The notes beneath the pieces were generated by a model that did not search any database, was not told the origin of the DNA, and saw nothing but the letters and a program-made list of their open reading frames with translations. Below, piece by piece: positions 21,392-23,439 of a stretch of 23,439 bases of DNA (position 1 is the stretch's first letter; each line of letters starts with the position of its first letter). The stretch spans positions 1 to 23,439 of the forward strand of contig NW_027018470.1 in the NCBI RefSeq assembly GCF_032854445.1, read 5' to 3'. Origin of the DNA: Liolophura sinensis (Eukaryota > Mollusca > Polyplacophora > Chitonida > Chitonidae). The position numbers and the translations under genes were made by a program.

Positions 21392-21939
21392 AAATCGGCT
21401 ACATGTACTATGTACCATCGCGACTGGTCATTACTATATTCAACTTTTGATTATAAGTTATGTGCCCTTCGGTAGCCCAGAAGACGTCAAATCTTTGGGC
21501 CAAGCCCATTTAACTCACCCAGCAAATGTCTTACATCTAAGTCGAAGATAAAGTCAATGTCTTTATCTACATGTAGAAAAACCACACCATTTTTAAATAA
21601 AAACCACAAGATACTTAATAGAGTCTGCTGTAAAAAGTACAATTGAACACTGACCCACATCAATAAGGTGCCAAAAGATGCGCAATTGGGCCAGGCATCT
21701 CCAGGTGTTGAAAAATTGTAAATTTCCTTGGTTTCCATGGAGTAAGAGCCGTTGCTGGGCACGTGATTTTGACATAATTGATCATTCAATTGTGGCTACA
21801 GCCAAAAGTATTGGTCGGAGAGCAACGCGGTTTGCACCATTCGATTTCTCGTCACAAAATACGTCGGATTAGCCTCTTACCAGCAGCATTGGAACATTTT
21901 TTCCACTTTTGGATTTTTGCCTGGTCCTTTTGCTAATTG
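21392..21939. repeat. Monomer 40, type G
   Basis: CTTACATCTA, 162 G, AAATAAAAACCAC, AATTGATCATT. Matches monomer 20 except for that copy's private C. Confidence 0.95.
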
Positions 21940-22487
21940 AAATCGGCTACATGTACTATGTACCATCGCGACTGGTCATTACTATATTCAACTTTTGATT
22001 ATAAGTTATGTGCCCTTCGGTAGCCCAGAAGACGTCAAATCTTTGGGCCAAGCCCATTTAACTCACCCAGCAAATGTCTTACTTCTAAGTCGAAGATAAA
22101 CTCAAGGTCTTTATCTACATGTAGAAAAACCACACCATTTTTATATAAAAAACACAAGGTACTTGATACAGTCTGCTGTAAAAAGTACAATTGAACACTG
22201 ACCCACATCAATAAGGTGCCAAAAGATGCGCAATTGGGTCAGGCATCTCCAGGTGTTGAAAAATTGCAAATTTCCTTGGTTTCCATGGAGTAAGAGCCGT
22301 TGCTGGGCACGTGATTTTGACATAAATGATGATTCAATTGTGGCTACAGCCAAAAGTATTGGTCGGACAGCAACGCGGTTTGCACCATTCGATTTCTCGT
22401 CACAAAATACGTCGGATTAGCCTCTTACCAGCAGCATTGGAACATTTTTTCCACTTTTGGATTTTTGCCTGGTCCTTTTGCTAATTG
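21940..22487. repeat. Monomer 41, type I
   Basis: 167 G, 314 G, 429 C; matches monomer 31 except for that copy's extra T. Confidence 0.95.
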
Positions 22488-23035
22488 AAATCGGCTACAT
22501 GTACTATGTACCATCGCGACTGGTCATTACTATATTCAACTTTTGATTATAAGTTATGTGCCCTTCGGTAGCCCAGAAGACGTCAAATCTTTGGGCCAAG
22601 CCCATTTAACTCACCCAGCAAATGTCTTACTTCTAAGTCGAAGATAAACTCAATGTCTTTATCTACATGTAGAAAAACCACACCATTTTTATATAAAAAA
22701 CACAAGGTACTTGATACAGTCTGCTGTAAAAAGTACAATTGAACACTGACCCACATCAATAAGGTGCCAAAAGATGCGCAATTGGGCCAGGCATCTCCAG
22801 GTGTTGAACAATTGTAAATTTCCTTGGTTTCCATGGAGTAAGAGCCGTTGCTGGGCACGTGATTTTGACATAAATGATCATTCAATTGTGGCTACAGCCA
22901 AAAGTATTGGTCGGAGAGCAACGCGGTTTGCACCATTCGATTTCTCGTCACAAAATACGTCGGATTAGCCTCTTACCAGCAGCATTGGAGCATTTTTTCC
23001 ACTTTTGGATTTTTCCCTGGTCCTTTTGCTAATTG
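22488..23035. repeat. Monomer 42, type H
   Basis: Clean H copy; starts the second 5-mer. Confidence 0.95.
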
Positions 23036-23439
23036 AAATCGGCTACATGCACTATGTACCATCGCGACTGGTCATTACTATATTCAACTTTTGATTATAA
23101 GTTATGTGCCCTTCGGTAGCCCAGAAGACGTCAAATCTTTGGGCCAAGCCCATTTAACTCACCCAGCAAATGTCTTACTTCTAAGTCGAAGATAAACTCA
23201 AGGTCTTTGTCTACATGTAGAAAAACCACACCATTTTTATATAAAAAACACAAGGTACTTGATACAGTCTGCTGTAAAAAGTACAATTGAACACTGACCC
23301 ACATCAATAAGGTGCCAAAAGATGCGCAATTGGGTCAGGCATCTCCAGCTGTTGAAAAATTGCAAATTTCCTTGGTTTCCATGGAGTAAGAGCCGTTGCT
23401 GGGCACGTGATTTTGACATAAATGATGATTCAATTGTGG
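23036..23439. repeat. Monomer 43, type K, partial (cut by window end)
   Basis: First 404 bases only. ACATGCACTATG, 167 G and 314 C identify K. Private CTTTGTCTAC. Confidence 0.95.

Larger units (their letters stand above)
1..23439. repeat. Tandem satellite array, 548-bp monomer, 42 full copies plus one partial
   Basis: The whole window is a head-to-tail tandem repeat. I phased monomers at the motif AAATCGGCTACATG; it (or a one-base variant) recurs 43 times at spacings of 546-557 bp, most often 548. Nothing lies between copies, and both window ends fall within the array. Site numbers in the monomer entries are positions in the monomer at 14798-15345 (site 1 = 14798). The main diagnostic sites are 94 (C/T), 144 (T/A), 162 (C/G), 167 (T/G), the linked block 205-230, 300 (C/T), 314 (G/C), 322 (A/C), 328 (T/C), 387-392, 429 (G/C), 437-438 (CG/AC), 448-449, 503 (G/A), 527-528 and 535-536 (CC/TT). 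Size, head-to-tail order and higher-order periodicity are typical of eukaryotic heterochromatic satellite; the family is not one I recognise. Confidence 0.98.
19748..23439. repeat. HOR domain 3: 5-mer higher-order repeat
   Basis: Monomers 37-41 are H-K-F-G-I (2740 bp, each exactly 548), and 42-43 restart H-K. Both K monomers share the otherwise unseen ACATGCACTATG (T to C in the first 30 bases), and both H monomers look identical by eye. F and G otherwise occur only in domain 1, and H and I only in domain 2, so this HOR is a recombinant of the two sets. Only 1.35 copies are visible, so the 5-mer period is less secure than the other two. Confidence 0.75.

Noticed and set aside
1-23439. Small proteins encoded in each monomer (open frames of 60-131 codons on both strands)
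   Set aside because: The same frames are copied with the repeat, overlap on opposite strands, vary in length with one-base indels, and variable sites show no codon-position preference by eye. The monomer length of 548 also shifts frame from copy to copy, so no frame continues across units.
1-23439. CRISPR array
   Set aside because: There is no short-repeat and unique-spacer structure; the repeating unit is 548 bp with no spacers.
1-23439. Tandem 5S rRNA, snRNA or histone repeat
   Set aside because: I recognise no conserved 5S, snRNA or histone sequence in the monomer on either strand.
1-23439. Transposon origin of the monomer (terminal inverted repeats, target duplications, or a reverse transcriptase or transposase relic)
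   Set aside because: I find no terminal repeats, duplications or recognisable protein remnant, and no monomer is interrupted by an insertion.

Overview
The whole window is one uninterrupted tandem satellite array. I count 42 complete monomers and one partial (404-base) monomer of a basic 548-bp unit (range 546-557 bp), head to tail in one orientation, with no unique sequence, gene, transposon or RNA gene between them. Both ends of the window lie inside the array (the left edge at the first base of the phase I chose, the right edge mid-monomer), so it continues in both directions. Large, near-identical, higher-order organised satellite of this kind points to heterochromatin (centromeric, pericentromeric or subtelomeric) of a eukaryotic nuclear genome, probably an animal. 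I do not recognise the family and cannot name the species. The monomer is AT-rich by eye but keeps 16 CpG sites, more than a heavily CpG-methylated vertebrate repeat normally would.

The monomers are not a homogeneous series. By diagnostic bases they fall into about twelve types (called A, B, B', C, C2, D, E, F, G, H, I, J, K here), and the order of types is periodic. This gives three higher-order repeat (HOR) domains. Domain 1 (1-12604): a 9-mer A-B-C-D-C2-E-B'-F-G (1-4930), a related 11-mer in which an extra D-C2 pair precedes G (4931-10959), and the start of a third copy, A-B-C (10960-12604). Domain 2 (12605-19747): a 4-mer H-(D or J)-C-I of about 2.19 kb repeated three times, plus a final hybrid H monomer. 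Domain 3 (19748-23439): a 5-mer H-K-F-G-I of 2740 bp followed by the start of a second copy (H-K). It combines types from domains 1 and 2.

Single-base insertions and deletions, mostly in homopolymer runs, are concentrated in 2740-4930, 12605-12720 and 17530-19199 and are absent from the sister copies. They look more like sequencing or assembly error than biology. The second cluster sits on a domain boundary, so the array structure should be confirmed with long reads before HOR counts are relied on.

No protein-coding gene is supported. Each monomer has open frames of about 60-130 codons on both strands, but these are the same few frames copied with the repeat, their lengths change with every one-base indel, they lack a consistent start, and 548 is not a multiple of 3. 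Sequence-level features of possible function are two nearly invariant blocks in the monomer, several short palindromes and hairpins, a TATA-like motif and an E-box core. All are motif matches only.
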